DNA from: Aeromonas veronii
GTDB taxonomy: Bacteria > Pseudomonadota > Gammaproteobacteria > Enterobacterales > Aeromonadaceae
Direction: 5' to 3'
Assembly: GCA_041319085.1 (NCBI GenBank)
Contig: CP101033.1
Span: 3,498,501 to 3,562,500 of the forward strand
DNA length: 64,000 bases
A program made the position numbers and the translations under genes. Under the pieces are notes generated by a model. It worked only from the letters and a program-made list of their open reading frames with translations. It was not told the origin of the DNA and did not search any database. Numbering within the stretch: position 1 is the first letter of the stretch; each line of letters starts with the position of its first letter. This document shows, piece after piece, positions 9,367-17,565 of the stretch.

Positions 9367-10311
9367 ATGAGCCAACGTACCCTTCTTTTGCTCAGCCAGG
9401 ATAATGCTCACTACGAACGGATGCTCAAGGCCGCCAACCTCCCCCATCTGCGCATTCTGCGGGCCGATAATCCGGGCGATGCCGAAAAACTGATTGGCGA
9501 AGCCCATATTCTGATGGCCGAACCGGCCCGCGCCAAACCACTGCTGCCCAAAGCCAACAAGCTGAGCTGGTTCCAGTCCACCTATGCGGGAGTCGATGTG
9601 CTGCTCGACCCTGACAGTCGCCGCGACTATCAGCTCACCAATGTGCGCGGCATCTTCGGCCCACTGATGAGCGAGTATGTCTTTGGTCATCTGCTCAGCC
9701 TGATGCGCCAAATTCCCCTTTATCGGGAGCAGCAGAAACAGCGGCTGTGGCAGAGCCATCCCTATCAGGGCCTCAAGGGGCGCACCATGCTGATCCTGGG
9801 TACCGGTAGCATTGGCCAGCATATCGCCCACACCGGCAAACATTTTGGCATGAAGGTGCTGGGCATCAGCCGCAGCGGTCGGGAGCGGGCCGGGTTTGAT
9901 CAGGTTTATCAGTTGCCTGCGCTCAACAAGATGCTGGCGCAGGCCGATGTCATCGTCAGCGTGCTACCGGCCACCCGCGATACCCGCCATCTGTTCAATG
10001 CCGCGCGCTTCGAACACTGCAAACCGGGCGCCATCCTGTTCAACGTCGGTCGCGGCAGCGCCGTCCACTCGGGTGACCTGCTCACCGCACTGCGTACCGG
10101 CAAGCTGGCGATGGCGGTGCTGGATGTGTTCGAGCAGGAGCCGCTACCCGCCGACAGTCCGCTGTGGGGACAACCCAACCTCATCGTCACCCCTCACAAC
10201 AGCGCCTACAGCTTCCCAGAGGATGTGGCCCAGATCTTCGTGCGCAACTACATCCGCTTTATCGATGGCCAGCCGCTCGACGGCAAAATAGACTTCGACA
10301 AGGGTTACTGA
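9367..10311 (+). CDS. D-2-hydroxyacid dehydrogenase
   Basis: A 314-residue NAD(P)-dependent oxidoreductase. The Rossmann signature GTGSIGQHIA lies near residue 140. The later signature runs through CKPGAILFNVGRGSAV, with the catalytic Arg in this motif. LDVFEQEPLP supplies the Glu and VTPHNSA the catalytic His. The family reduces 2-keto acids such as glyoxylate, hydroxypyruvate or phenylpyruvate; the substrate cannot be told here. The ATG at 9367 follows AGGAACAAGAGT; an in-frame upstream extension lacks family similarity. It is a single-gene unit ending at a strong terminator. Confidence 0.92.
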   Translation: MSQRTLLLLSQDNAHYERMLKAANLPHLRILRADNPGDAEKLIGEAHILMAEPARAKPLLPKANKLSWFQSTYAGVDVLLDPDSRRDYQLTNVRGIFGPLMSEYVFGHLLSLMRQIPLYREQQKQRLWQSHPYQGLKGRTMLILGTGSIGQHIAHTGKHFGMKVLGISRSGRERAGFDQVYQLPALNKMLAQADVIVSVLPATRDTRHLFNAARFEHCKPGAILFNVGRGSAVHSGDLLTALRTGKLAMAVLDVFEQEPLPADSPLWGQPNLIVTPHNSAYSFPEDVAQIFVRNYIRFIDGQPLDGKIDFDKGY

Positions 10312-10327
10312 GCCTCACTGCGCATGC

Positions 10328-10361
10328 AAAAGGCCCCGCCAATCTGGCGGGGCCTTTTCAT
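10328..10361. terminator. Bidirectional terminator between hydroxyacid dehydrogenase and mepM
   Basis: A 13-bp inverted repeat (AAAAGGCCCCGCC / GGCGGGGCCTTTT) with a five-base loop lies between convergent genes. Confidence 0.9.
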
Positions 10362-10382
10362 TTCAGGCAGTGACGACAGGTA

Positions 10383-11720
10383 TCAACCCGCGGCCAGCTC
10401 CTTGCGGTAGCTCTTCACCTTGGCAAGGAACTGACGACGCTCCTTGCCGCTGAGCGGTTCAGCCATCGGCAGCTTGGCGGTCATGGCATTGACCGGGCGG
10501 TTGTTGATCCGCAGTTCGTAGTGCAGGTGAGCACCGGTAGAACGACCGGTGTTGCCGGAAAGGCCGATCTTGTCGCCCATCTTCACCCGTTGGCCCGGCT
10601 TGACCAGCAGCTTGCTCAGGTGCAGATAGCGGCTCGCCAGGGTACGGCCATGTTTGATCACCACATAGGTCCCCGCCAGCGGGTGGCTGGTCGCCTTCTG
10701 GACAATACCATCGCCGGTCGCCAGCACTGGTGTACCCACCGGCAGCGCGAAGTCAGTCCCTTCGTGGGGACGGATCACACCGGTCACCGGGTGTTTGCGC
10801 GCTGGGTTGAAATTGGAACTGATCCGATAGCGGCTGTGGGTCGGGTAGCGGCGGAAACCGCGCTCCAGACTGTTGCCCTGACCATCGTAATAGTTGCCAT
10901 CCTCAGCCAGCCAGGCTGACACATTCTCGCCCTGGCTAATCACTTCCACCCCCAGCAGTTGGCTGTTGCCGGTGCTCTTGCCTTCCACCGTCTCCTGGCG
11001 TACCAGCACTTTGAACTTGTCGCCCTTCTGCAGATCCTTGGCGAAATTCATTCGCCACTGGAACAGGTTGGCAATTTTCTGGATATGGTTGGCCGGAATA
11101 CCCGCATTACGGGCACTGACATAGAAGCTGCCGTTGATCACCCCATTGTAACGCTGCGGTTGCCACTCGACCTTCTCATTGATCATGGAGGCGGTATAGG
11201 CATCTTCGCTGCGTGCCATCACCAGCGTCTGCTTGATATTCAGGCGGATTTTGAGTTGCTGCAGGATGTTGTCCGGATCGACCAGCAGCTCGATGGTCTG
11301 TCCCGGCTTGAGCTGCGCCAGATAGTTCTTGTTATCAGCGTCCAGCACCTTGTAGAGAGTGGTGGTGGAGAGGCCGAGATTGTTAAAAATGGCGGTCAGG
11401 TTTTCACCGTTGCGCACCTGGTAATCCTGCCACTGGGGCGTCGTGTCGTCCGGAATGTCGTCATCCGGCGCACTCTGATCAACCAGTTCGTGATCGGGGA
11501 TTTCGTTAAAATCGGTGTTGTTTTCGTTGGTTGCCGTACCGGCGGTATCAATGGGCAACTCGAGACGCAGCGGCCGCTCAAGGATATCACCCGGAGCTGG
11601 CAATAATGCCACTGCTGACAGGGTCATGGCCGTCAGCACCAGCATGGCGTAAAAATGTTTGCGGGGAACCGGTGGTTCCCAATTGGCTGCCTGTAGAGCC
11701 AAGGGACGGAGACGTTTCAT
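10383..11720 (-). CDS. mepM: Murein DD-endopeptidase MepM-like (LysM plus peptidase M23)
   Basis: A 445-residue envelope protein anchored by one N-terminal membrane segment (about 25-43, AMLVLTAMTLSAVALL). A periplasmic part follows, with a LysM-like/OapA region near 100-150 (VRNGENLTAIFNNLGLS) and a C-terminal M23 (LytM) zinc peptidase with HEGTDFALPVGTPV and GAHLHYELRINN. In E. coli MepM cleaves D-Ala-mDAP crosslinks to allow wall growth. There mepM is adjacent to znuA; here three other genes lie between them. It starts at an ATG and is divergent from the LapD-like gene. Confidence 0.93.
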   Translation of the reverse strand: MKRLRPLALQAANWEPPVPRKHFYAMLVLTAMTLSAVALLPAPGDILERPLRLELPIDTAGTATNENNTDFNEIPDHELVDQSAPDDDIPDDTTPQWQDYQVRNGENLTAIFNNLGLSTTTLYKVLDADNKNYLAQLKPGQTIELLVDPDNILQQLKIRLNIKQTLVMARSEDAYTASMINEKVEWQPQRYNGVINGSFYVSARNAGIPANHIQKIANLFQWRMNFAKDLQKGDKFKVLVRQETVEGKSTGNSQLLGVEVISQGENVSAWLAEDGNYYDGQGNSLERGFRRYPTHSRYRISSNFNPARKHPVTGVIRPHEGTDFALPVGTPVLATGDGIVQKATSHPLAGTYVVIKHGRTLASRYLHLSKLLVKPGQRVKMGDKIGLSGNTGRSTGAHLHYELRINNRPVNAMTAKLPMAEPLSGKERRQFLAKVKSYRKELAAG

Positions 11721-11829
11721 CCGCTATCCTGTCTTTATATCTGAAGAGTGTGAGTTGCGATGCGGTAGTACCAAATCCGCATAAAACTGTCTGTTTGACA
11801 AAAAACGATACAAATAGTTCATCGCAATC

Positions 11830-11853
11830 TGCATGAATTTCACATTTTATGCA
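11830..11853. promoter_or_regulatory. Imperfect inverted repeat upstream of the LapD-like gene
   Basis: Arms TGCATGAA and TTTATGCA (one mismatch) are separated by eight bases in the AT-rich region between mepM and the LapD-like gene. The geometry fits a dimeric regulator site but no factor can be named. Confidence 0.3.
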
Positions 11854-11979
11854 TAACCAGCTCGGATGGGCAGAAATGATCGTCTTTTTTAACCATTTTT
11901 TCCTATTTTTAAGAGCCAGCTCGCCATAGAGTCAGAATAAAAACAGCAAATGTTGCAATAAATTTTCCATGGAGTGGAT

Positions 11980-13278
11980 ATGTCGTTAGCAAAATTATTA
12001 ATCAGAATAATTGTCGTCCTGTTCCTGATCGGTGCGGCGCTGCTGTTTGCACTGGAAGTCACGACAGTCCGCCAGTCCATCCTCGACCAGATGTCAGCCA
12101 ACCTGGAAACCTCCATCACCGCGCTCGGGCTGGTGCTGCAAGGTACCCTGCTCAATGATGACAATGTGCTGGCCGAAACCATCATCAATGCCATGTTCGA
12201 TGGCGGCTTCGTCAGCTCGGTCACCCTGATCGATCCCGATGGTCAGTTGCTGTTTCAGAAGGTCTTCCACTCGACCCAGCAAAATGTTCCCGGCTGGCTG
12301 CCCTCGGTTATCGGCATGCCGCCGGTCAAAATTGAGCAAGAGTTGACCGATGGCTGGCGCATGCTGGGCACCCTGACACTGGAGGGGCATAGCGGCTACG
12401 CCTACCAGCACCTGTGGAATGCCATCAGCCGCACCGCTCTGGCACTGCTGGCAGGCCTCGTTGTATTTACCCTGATCATCTCCCTGGTGTGCAAACGCCT
12501 GCTGCACCCCCTGGCGCAGATCAACCTGCAGCTGATCCGGATCCGCAAACACCAGTTCAACCGCACCCTGCCCATCCCCTGGTTGCAGGATCTCAAAGAG
12601 GTGGCGATCTCCATCAACCAACTGGTCTCCGAACGTAAACGGGATCTGCTGCAACAGCGACTCAAGGTCACCCAACTGGGAAAACAGCTTCCACTGACTC
12701 ACCCGCAGCCGCTGCAAGGGTTAAGCCCGTTACCAGAAGGTGGGCAACTGCAAAAATTTGTCTCAACTCAAGGGGATATCGCGATCTATCAGCGCTTTTT
12801 ACCCAACCAGCATCTCGGCGCCGACAGCGAGCTCGCGATCGTCCTGGCCGCCCTGCAACAGTGGCAGCACTCTCATATAGAGGGGATCTTGCTGCCCCTC
12901 TCCCTGCTCAATCATCCGCAATGGTCAGAGATCGCCCCCCTGCTGAGCCAGGGCCGAGGTACAACGCTGGATTGGCGCTGGGATGTGGCCACGTTCCCCT
13001 CCCATGGCCAGTCTACCTTGGCGGCACTACAGGAACAGGGGTGTGAGCTCGCCTTCAGCGCCATTCCCCTCAATGCGGATACCTTCAATCAACTTGACCC
13101 GCTCAATCCCATCTTTATCAGCTGCCAGCTGACCGATGAGCCGCTCTACTGGAATCTACTCTCCCAGACCATGCATGCCGCCGGTTATACCCTGCTGGCA
13201 GAATCTGGAGAGTGTCGCGACATCGACAAACTGCGGACCTGGGGTATCGATGGTTATGCCAAGGAGGCGCAATCATGA
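11980..13278 (+). CDS. LapD-like inner-membrane receptor without GGDEF domain
   Basis: A 432-residue membrane protein. A first transmembrane helix (about 5-25) is followed by a periplasmic domain of the LapD/MoxY N-terminal type (about 26-148), with the family features of an ITALGLVLQ helix, a VSSVTLIDPDGQLLFQK strand and the GW context LTDGWRMLG. A second membrane helix (about 150-172) leads into a HAMP region (KRLLHPLAQINLQL). Pseudomonas LapD then carries degenerate GGDEF and EAL domains. Here GGDEF is missing and only about 190 residues remain, whose end (GYTLLAESGECRDIDKLRTWGIDGY) looks like an eroded EAL fold without catalytic acids. GGAG 5 bases upstream selects the ATG at 11980. Its last codons overlap the next gene by ATGA. 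Confidence 0.8.
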   Translation: MSLAKLLIRIIVVLFLIGAALLFALEVTTVRQSILDQMSANLETSITALGLVLQGTLLNDDNVLAETIINAMFDGGFVSSVTLIDPDGQLLFQKVFHSTQQNVPGWLPSVIGMPPVKIEQELTDGWRMLGTLTLEGHSGYAYQHLWNAISRTALALLAGLVVFTLIISLVCKRLLHPLAQINLQLIRIRKHQFNRTLPIPWLQDLKEVAISINQLVSERKRDLLQQRLKVTQLGKQLPLTHPQPLQGLSPLPEGGQLQKFVSTQGDIAIYQRFLPNQHLGADSELAIVLAALQQWQHSHIEGILLPLSLLNHPQWSEIAPLLSQGRGTTLDWRWDVATFPSHGQSTLAALQEQGCELAFSAIPLNADTFNQLDPLNPIFISCQLTDEPLYWNLLSQTMHAAGYTLLAESGECRDIDKLRTWGIDGYAKEAQS

Positions 13279-14216
13279 AAAAGCTCGCCATGCTGTTGCC
13301 TCTGTTTTGGCAACCCGGGTTAATGGCTGAAACCGTCACTATTGGCACTGGTGGTGAGCAGGGCATCTATCACCAGATAACCAGAGAGTTCTGCCGTCTG
13401 GCCCATGAGGTCGACGAGCAACTTGCGTGCAAACTGCAGGCCACATCGGGTTCAATAGAGAACCTGCAACGCGTGAGGCGCGGCGAAGTCTCCTATGCCA
13501 TGGTGCAGTCAGACTGGCTCTATCAGGCCAGCAAGGGCTTGGGCCCCTTTGCCGAACAGCCACAACCTGAGCTGCGCGCGCTGTTTGCTAGCCATGCTGA
13601 GCCCTTCACCATAGTGATCCGTGCCGATGGCGATATCACGTCACTGGAACAGCTCAAACTCGCCCCCATCGACATGGGGTTGAAGAGCTCGGGTACCCGC
13701 CAGACGGCGCTGGCCCTGTTCAACATCTTGGGAGCGAAAGAGCAGGATCTCGACCTGAAGAGCGTGGCCAACCTGCCGGATGCGCTCTGTAGCAAGCAGA
13801 TCGACGCATTTGCACTGGTGATGGGACACCCGAACCGGATCGTGCTCGACACCGCCAAACGTTGCGCGGTCAGTTTCCTCCCCATCGATGGGGCCACCCG
13901 AGATCAGCTACTCAAGGGGGTCAAATATTACCAACGCAGTCAGGTACCCGCCCGCATCTACCCCGGCAATCTGAAGGCGACACCCACCTTTGCCATTGCC
14001 GCCACCCTGGTTACCAATGCAGCTATGCCGGAAGAGTCTGTCTATCGCTTGACCAAGGCCATGCTGACCCAGCAGACCAAGTTCAATGAGCAGACTTATG
14101 GCTACGCCAATATGTTTCACCGGGCACGTAATAAAACCGGCCCGGTGCTGAGCATTGAACAGCATCCGGGCGCGGCGAAATATTTCGAGGAGTTGAAAGC
14201 GGCGGGCAAGCTATAG
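13275..14216 (+). CDS. TAXI-family periplasmic solute-binding protein (orphan)
   Basis: A 313-residue exported binding protein. The signal peptide covers about residues 1-17. The mature start, ETVTIGTGGEQGIYHQITREFC, is typical of TAXI proteins, the substrate-binding subunits of some TRAP transporters. Further family-like parts are SGSIENLQRVRRGEVSYAMVQSDW and the late YPGNLKATPTFAIAATLVTN. No TRAP membrane subunits are in the window. Its ATG overlaps the stop of the LapD-like gene (ATGA) behind AAGGAGG, so the two are translationally coupled. This suggests it may report a ligand to the receptor instead of feeding a transporter; that is inference. Confidence 0.85.
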   Translation: MKKLAMLLPLFWQPGLMAETVTIGTGGEQGIYHQITREFCRLAHEVDEQLACKLQATSGSIENLQRVRRGEVSYAMVQSDWLYQASKGLGPFAEQPQPELRALFASHAEPFTIVIRADGDITSLEQLKLAPIDMGLKSSGTRQTALALFNILGAKEQDLDLKSVANLPDALCSKQIDAFALVMGHPNRIVLDTAKRCAVSFLPIDGATRDQLLKGVKYYQRSQVPARIYPGNLKATPTFAIAATLVTNAAMPEESVYRLTKAMLTQQTKFNEQTYGYANMFHRARNKTGPVLSIEQHPGAAKYFEELKAAGKL

Positions 14217-14885
14217 CTGACGACGGGGAGAGCGCAGTTGCTCGCTGGAAAAACGGGTCTTCATCGATGTCCACTGCGCCAGCCGGTCGGCGCTCCCCGC
14301 CAACGTTCCTTCCCGCCGTGACTTCATGATCCAGATGCTTTTGGCATCGAAGCTGTAAACGGGGATGAGATCGGTACGCTTGCTGCCGGGCAGGATCCGG
14401 CTGTTGATGTTATCGAGCACCAGCGGATCTGATTTGGGGGTCGGGAAGTAGAGCGTCACCATGTGAAACCGGTTGTAACGCACCGCCTTGACGTAGGCCA
14501 GCCGCAGCCTCTTCTCATCCACCCCCAACTCCATCAGGGTGTAGTACTTGGCGATGCTATAATCCTCGCAATCCCCACCCCGGGCACCGATGAACTCCAG
14601 CGGATTGGCCCAGTAATCCTCATCCCCCCACAACCAGGGGTCCTCGCTGTAGGTCAGATTGTTGAAGTAGGTGTTCACCAGCTCGATCTTCTGCTGGTCA
14701 GTTGTTCCCGCTCTGGGGGTGAGCAGACGAGAAAATGCCTCGGCCCGCTGGATGGCGCGGCCACCATACACGTCCTGCAGCTTGGCCCGCAGATCCGGGC
14801 TGGCAATGTACTCGGAAAGACGCGAAGCCTGCACGCTGGCGCAACATAGCGCCAAGGTGCAGGCCGGGATCAACAACCATTTCAT
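14211..14885 (-). CDS. LapG-like periplasmic transglutaminase-fold cysteine protease
   Basis: A 224-residue exported protein of the bacterial transglutaminase-like cysteine proteinase family. The signal peptide ends near SVQASRL. The catalytic triad can be read as Cys106 in RGGDCEDYSIAKY, His141 in RFHMVTLYF and Asp158 in PLVLDNIN. The acidic residues beside the Cys match the calcium site known in LapG. LapG cuts the N-terminus of giant surface adhesins when LapD does not sequester it. The ATG at 14885 has GGAG 8 bases upstream; an earlier GTG is less well placed. Its 3' end overlaps that of the TAXI gene by 6 bases, tail to tail. No adhesin or type I secretion gene is in the window. Confidence 0.88.
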   Translation of the reverse strand: MKWLLIPACTLALCCASVQASRLSEYIASPDLRAKLQDVYGGRAIQRAEAFSRLLTPRAGTTDQQKIELVNTYFNNLTYSEDPWLWGDEDYWANPLEFIGARGGDCEDYSIAKYYTLMELGVDEKRLRLAYVKAVRYNRFHMVTLYFPTPKSDPLVLDNINSRILPGSKRTDLIPVYSFDAKSIWIMKSRREGTLAGSADRLAQWTSMKTRFSSEQLRSPRRQL

Positions 14886-14952
14886 ACCAGACACTCCATG
14901 TCAGATGCTGGTGGTCAGTATAGTCCGCCCGAATGAGAGACTCAGCCGCTGA

Positions 14953-15885
14953 TCAGCGACACTGGGCGAAGGCGTCTGCCAGTTGCTGCATGAATTGGGG
15001 ATAACCATCCGGGCCGAGCGGCACCTGTTCACCCACCTCATCCAGCAACAGCACCTTGGCGCCGGTATTGCGTGCCACCGATTCGATCACCGCCGGTGAG
15101 AATTGCGGCTCGGCATAAATGCAGCTCGCCTGCTTCTCTTCCAGTGCCTTGCGTATATCCACCAGGGTCTTGGCGCCCGGGCGACGCTCAGGGCTCACGG
15201 TAAAGTGACCCTTTGAACTCATGCCGTAGTGGCGCTCCCAGTAGCCATACGCCTCGTGGAAGACAAAGTACCCCTTCTCATTCACCGCCTTCATCTGGCC
15301 AGCAATCACCTTGTCTTTGGCATCCACCTTGGCATCAAATACCGCGAGGTTGGCGTCATAACGAGCCTGATTGGCCGGATCCAGCTTGCCCAATTCACTT
15401 GCGATCGCCTTGGCAATCACTTTGGCCTGCGTCGGGCCAAGCCAGATATGGGGATCGACCCCTTCGTGATGATGTCCCTCATGCCCTTCATCATGGTCAC
15501 CGTGCTCGTGAGCGGCATGATCGTGATCATCATGGTCATGGGAATCGTGACTATCCTGAGTCGCGTAGTTGAACAGCGGCATCCCCTCAACCTGAGTCAG
15601 GGCCAGAGCATGGGGATGATTGGCCAGCGGCTTGGCCATAAAACCTTCCAGCTCGGGGCCAACCCAGACCACCAGCCCAGCACTGTTGATGCTGCGAATA
15701 TCGGAAGGGCGCAGGGAAAAATCGTGGGGAGAGGCGCCGGTCGGCAGCAATACCTTGGGCTCGCTCACGCCGTCAGTGATCGCTGCTGCGATGAAGCCTA
15801 GCGGCTTGATGGTGGTCAGTACCTCAATGGCACGAACAGGCAAACTCACCGCCAGCAGGGCAGTGAAAAGCGCAATAATTCTCAT
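14953..15885 (-). CDS. znuA: Zinc ABC transporter, periplasmic zinc-binding protein
   Basis: A 310-residue cluster A-I metal-binding protein. A signal peptide (about 1-19) is followed by VLTTIKPLGFIAAAITDGV and the zinc ligand His in GASPHDFSLRPSD. A long His/Asp-rich loop lies at about residues 115-143 and is typical of zinc-specific ZnuA. Further ligands are in HIWLGP and VFHEAYGYWERHYG. It delivers Zn(II) to ZnuB for uptake driven by ZnuC. It is divergent from znuCB across a 93-base region holding two Zur-type boxes. Confidence 0.96.
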   Translation of the reverse strand: MRIIALFTALLAVSLPVRAIEVLTTIKPLGFIAAAITDGVSEPKVLLPTGASPHDFSLRPSDIRSINSAGLVVWVGPELEGFMAKPLANHPHALALTQVEGMPLFNYATQDSHDSHDHDDHDHAAHEHGDHDEGHEGHHHEGVDPHIWLGPTQAKVIAKAIASELGKLDPANQARYDANLAVFDAKVDAKDKVIAGQMKAVNEKGYFVFHEAYGYWERHYGMSSKGHFTVSPERRPGAKTLVDIRKALEEKQASCIYAEPQFSPAVIESVARNTGAKVLLLDEVGEQVPLGPDGYPQFMQQLADAFAQCR

Positions 15886-15912
15886 TGGTGAATCTCGTCA
15901 GGGGGTGAGTAT

Positions 15913-15925
15913 GTGATAATATAAC
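15913..15925. promoter_or_regulatory. Zur-type operator, znuA-proximal
   Basis: GTGATAATATAAC matches 12 of 13 positions of the gammaproteobacterial Zur core GTTATAWTATAAC. It lies 28 bases from the znuA start codon, so bound zinc-Zur would block the znuA promoter when zinc is sufficient. Confidence 0.78.
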
Positions 15926-15936
15926 AGCCACTTTTT

Positions 15937-15949
15937 GTTATATTATAAC
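15937..15949. promoter_or_regulatory. Zur-type operator, znuC-proximal
   Basis: GTTATATTATAAC is a perfect palindromic match to the Zur core and lies 24 bp centre to centre from the first box, between znuA and znuC. Two boxes on one short divergent region suggest cooperative or separate control of the two promoters. Confidence 0.88.
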
Positions 15950-15978
15950 TCTCACTGGCTGTAAACCCCGGAGTTGTC

Positions 15979-16755
15979 ATGAGCCAACTGGTAGAGCTGA
16001 AAGAGGTCTCTCTCTCGTTTGATGGACGCTCTGTGCTCGACAAGGTCTCCCTTACCCTCAATAAAGGCAAAATCACCACGCTCGTCGGCCCCAACGGGGC
16101 TGGCAAGAGCACCCTGAGCAAGCTGGTGCTGGGTCTGCTCACCCCGGACTCGGGCAAGATCACCCGCAGCCGCGATCTGAGAGTCGGCTATGTGCCACAG
16201 CGCCTCTATCTGGATCCCACCCTGCCGCTGACGGTACGCCGCTTCCTGCAACTGGGCAAAAACAGCCGCCTCTCCATCGAGGAGGCACTGACCCGGGTGG
16301 GCGCAGAGGGACTGCTGGAGAACCGGATGCAGAAGCTCTCCGGTGGTGAGATGCAGCGGGTGCTGCTGGCTCGCGCCCTGCTGGTCAAGCCCGAACTGCT
16401 GGTGCTGGACGAGCCGGTGCAAGGGGTTGATATCACCGGCCAGATCGAGCTCTATGCCCTGATCGGTCAGCTCGCCGCCGAATTCAATTGCGCCGTGCTG
16501 ATGGTCTCCCACGACCTGCATCTGGTGATGGCCAGCACCCACGAGGTGATCTGCCTCAATCGCCATGTCTGCTGTCATGGCGAGCCGGAAAGCGTGGCGC
16601 GCCATCCCGAATTTGCCCGTCTGTTCGGGCGCCCGGAGCAGGAGGTGCTGGCGGTCTATACCCACCATCACCATTGCGACGGCGAACACCATCATCATGA
16701 ACCGCAGGCCCCCGTCATCCGCCTGCCCTCTCGCAACAACGCTCACAGCAAATAG
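15979..16755 (+). CDS. znuC: Zinc ABC transporter, ATP-binding subunit
   Basis: A 258-residue ATPase of the metal ABC family. Walker A is GPNGAGKST (about residues 36-44), the signature is [15 protein letters not shown] and Walker B is [12 protein letters not shown], followed by the switch His in VSHDLH. The C-terminus has a short His cluster ([12 protein letters not shown]), common in ZnuC. It powers zinc uptake with ZnuA and ZnuB. It is followed after 21 bases by znuB, in the usual znuC-znuB order. Confidence 0.97.
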   Translation: MSQLVELKEVSLSFDGRSVLDKVSLTLNKGKITTLVGPNGAGKSTLSKLVLGLLTPDSGKITRSRDLRVGYVPQRLYLDPTLPLTVRRFLQLGKNSRLSIEEALTRVGAEGLLENRMQKLSGGEMQRVLLARALLVKPELLVLDEPVQGVDITGQIELYALIGQLAAEFNCAVLMVSHDLHLVMASTHEVICLNRHVCCHGEPESVARHPEFARLFGRPEQEVLAVYTHHHHCDGEHHHHEPQAPVIRLPSRNNAHSK

Positions 16756-16776
16756 CGCAAGCAACAGGACATTCAA

Positions 16777-17556
16777 GTGGACAGCTTTCTGTTATACGCC
16801 CTCGCGGCCGGCCTCGGCATCGCCCTGCTGGCTGGCCCCCTCGGCAGCTTCGTGGTATGGCGCAAGATGGCCTATTTTGGCGACACCCTCTCCCACGCCT
16901 GCCTGTTCGGTATCGCGCTGGGCATCCTGCTGCAGGTCGATCTCACCCTGGCGGTGGTGGTCTGCTGCCTCGCCATGGCGATGCTGCTGGTAATCATGAG
17001 TCGCAACCAGCAGGTGGCGACCGATACCCTGCTCGGCATTCTGGCCCATAGCGCCCTGTCCCTCGGTCTGGTTACCTTGAGTTTTATGGATAATGTGCGG
17101 GTGGATCTGATGGCCTACCTGTTTGGCGACCTGCTCTCGGTACAACCGATGGATCTGCTCTGGATCTACGGCGGTGGCGCGCTGGTGCTGCTCACCCTGT
17201 GGCGCTTGTGGGATCCACTGCTCTCCATGACCATCTCGGAAGAGCTGGCGCGGGTAGAAGGGATCCGGGTCGATGTGTTGCGCTGCGTATTGATGCTGCT
17301 GATTGGGCTGGTGATCGCCGTGGCGATGAAGTTTGTCGGCGCGCTGATCATCACCTCCCTGCTGATCATCCCCGCCGCCACCGCCCGCCGTTTCAGCCAG
17401 ACACCGGAGCAGATGGCTGGCTTTGCCGCGCTGATCGGCTGTCTCGCCGTGCTCGGCGGATTGACGCTCTCCTGGTACCAGGACACCCCGGCTGGGCCTT
17501 CGGTCGTCGTCTGCGCCACCAGCCTGTTTGTGCTGAGCCAGTTCAAGAGAGCGTAA
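16777..17556 (+). CDS. znuB: Zinc ABC transporter, permease subunit
   Basis: A 259-residue inner-membrane protein with seven to eight hydrophobic helices, member of the ABC-3 metal permease family. Conserved parts include [20 protein letters not shown] near the N-terminus, [12 protein letters not shown] in the middle and [18 protein letters not shown], the cytoplasmic coupling region. It forms the zinc channel with ZnuC. The gene ends 9 bases before the convergent LysR gene, and no terminator hairpin is visible there. Confidence 0.96.
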   Translation: MDSFLLYALAAGLGIALLAGPLGSFVVWRKMAYFGDTLSHACLFGIALGILLQVDLTLAVVVCCLAMAMLLVIMSRNQQVATDTLLGILAHSALSLGLVTLSFMDNVRVDLMAYLFGDLLSVQPMDLLWIYGGGALVLLTLWRLWDPLLSMTISEELARVEGIRVDVLRCVLMLLIGLVIAVAMKFVGALIITSLLIIPAATARRFSQTPEQMAGFAALIGCLAVLGGLTLSWYQDTPAGPSVVVCATSLFVLSQFKRA

Positions 17557-17565
17557 CGGTGCAGG

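Noticed and set aside
15450..15545. Repeated CATG/ATCATGG-like units inside znuA that look like short tandem repeats
   Set aside because: They encode the His/Asp-rich zinc loop of ZnuA; not a CRISPR or intergenic repeat.
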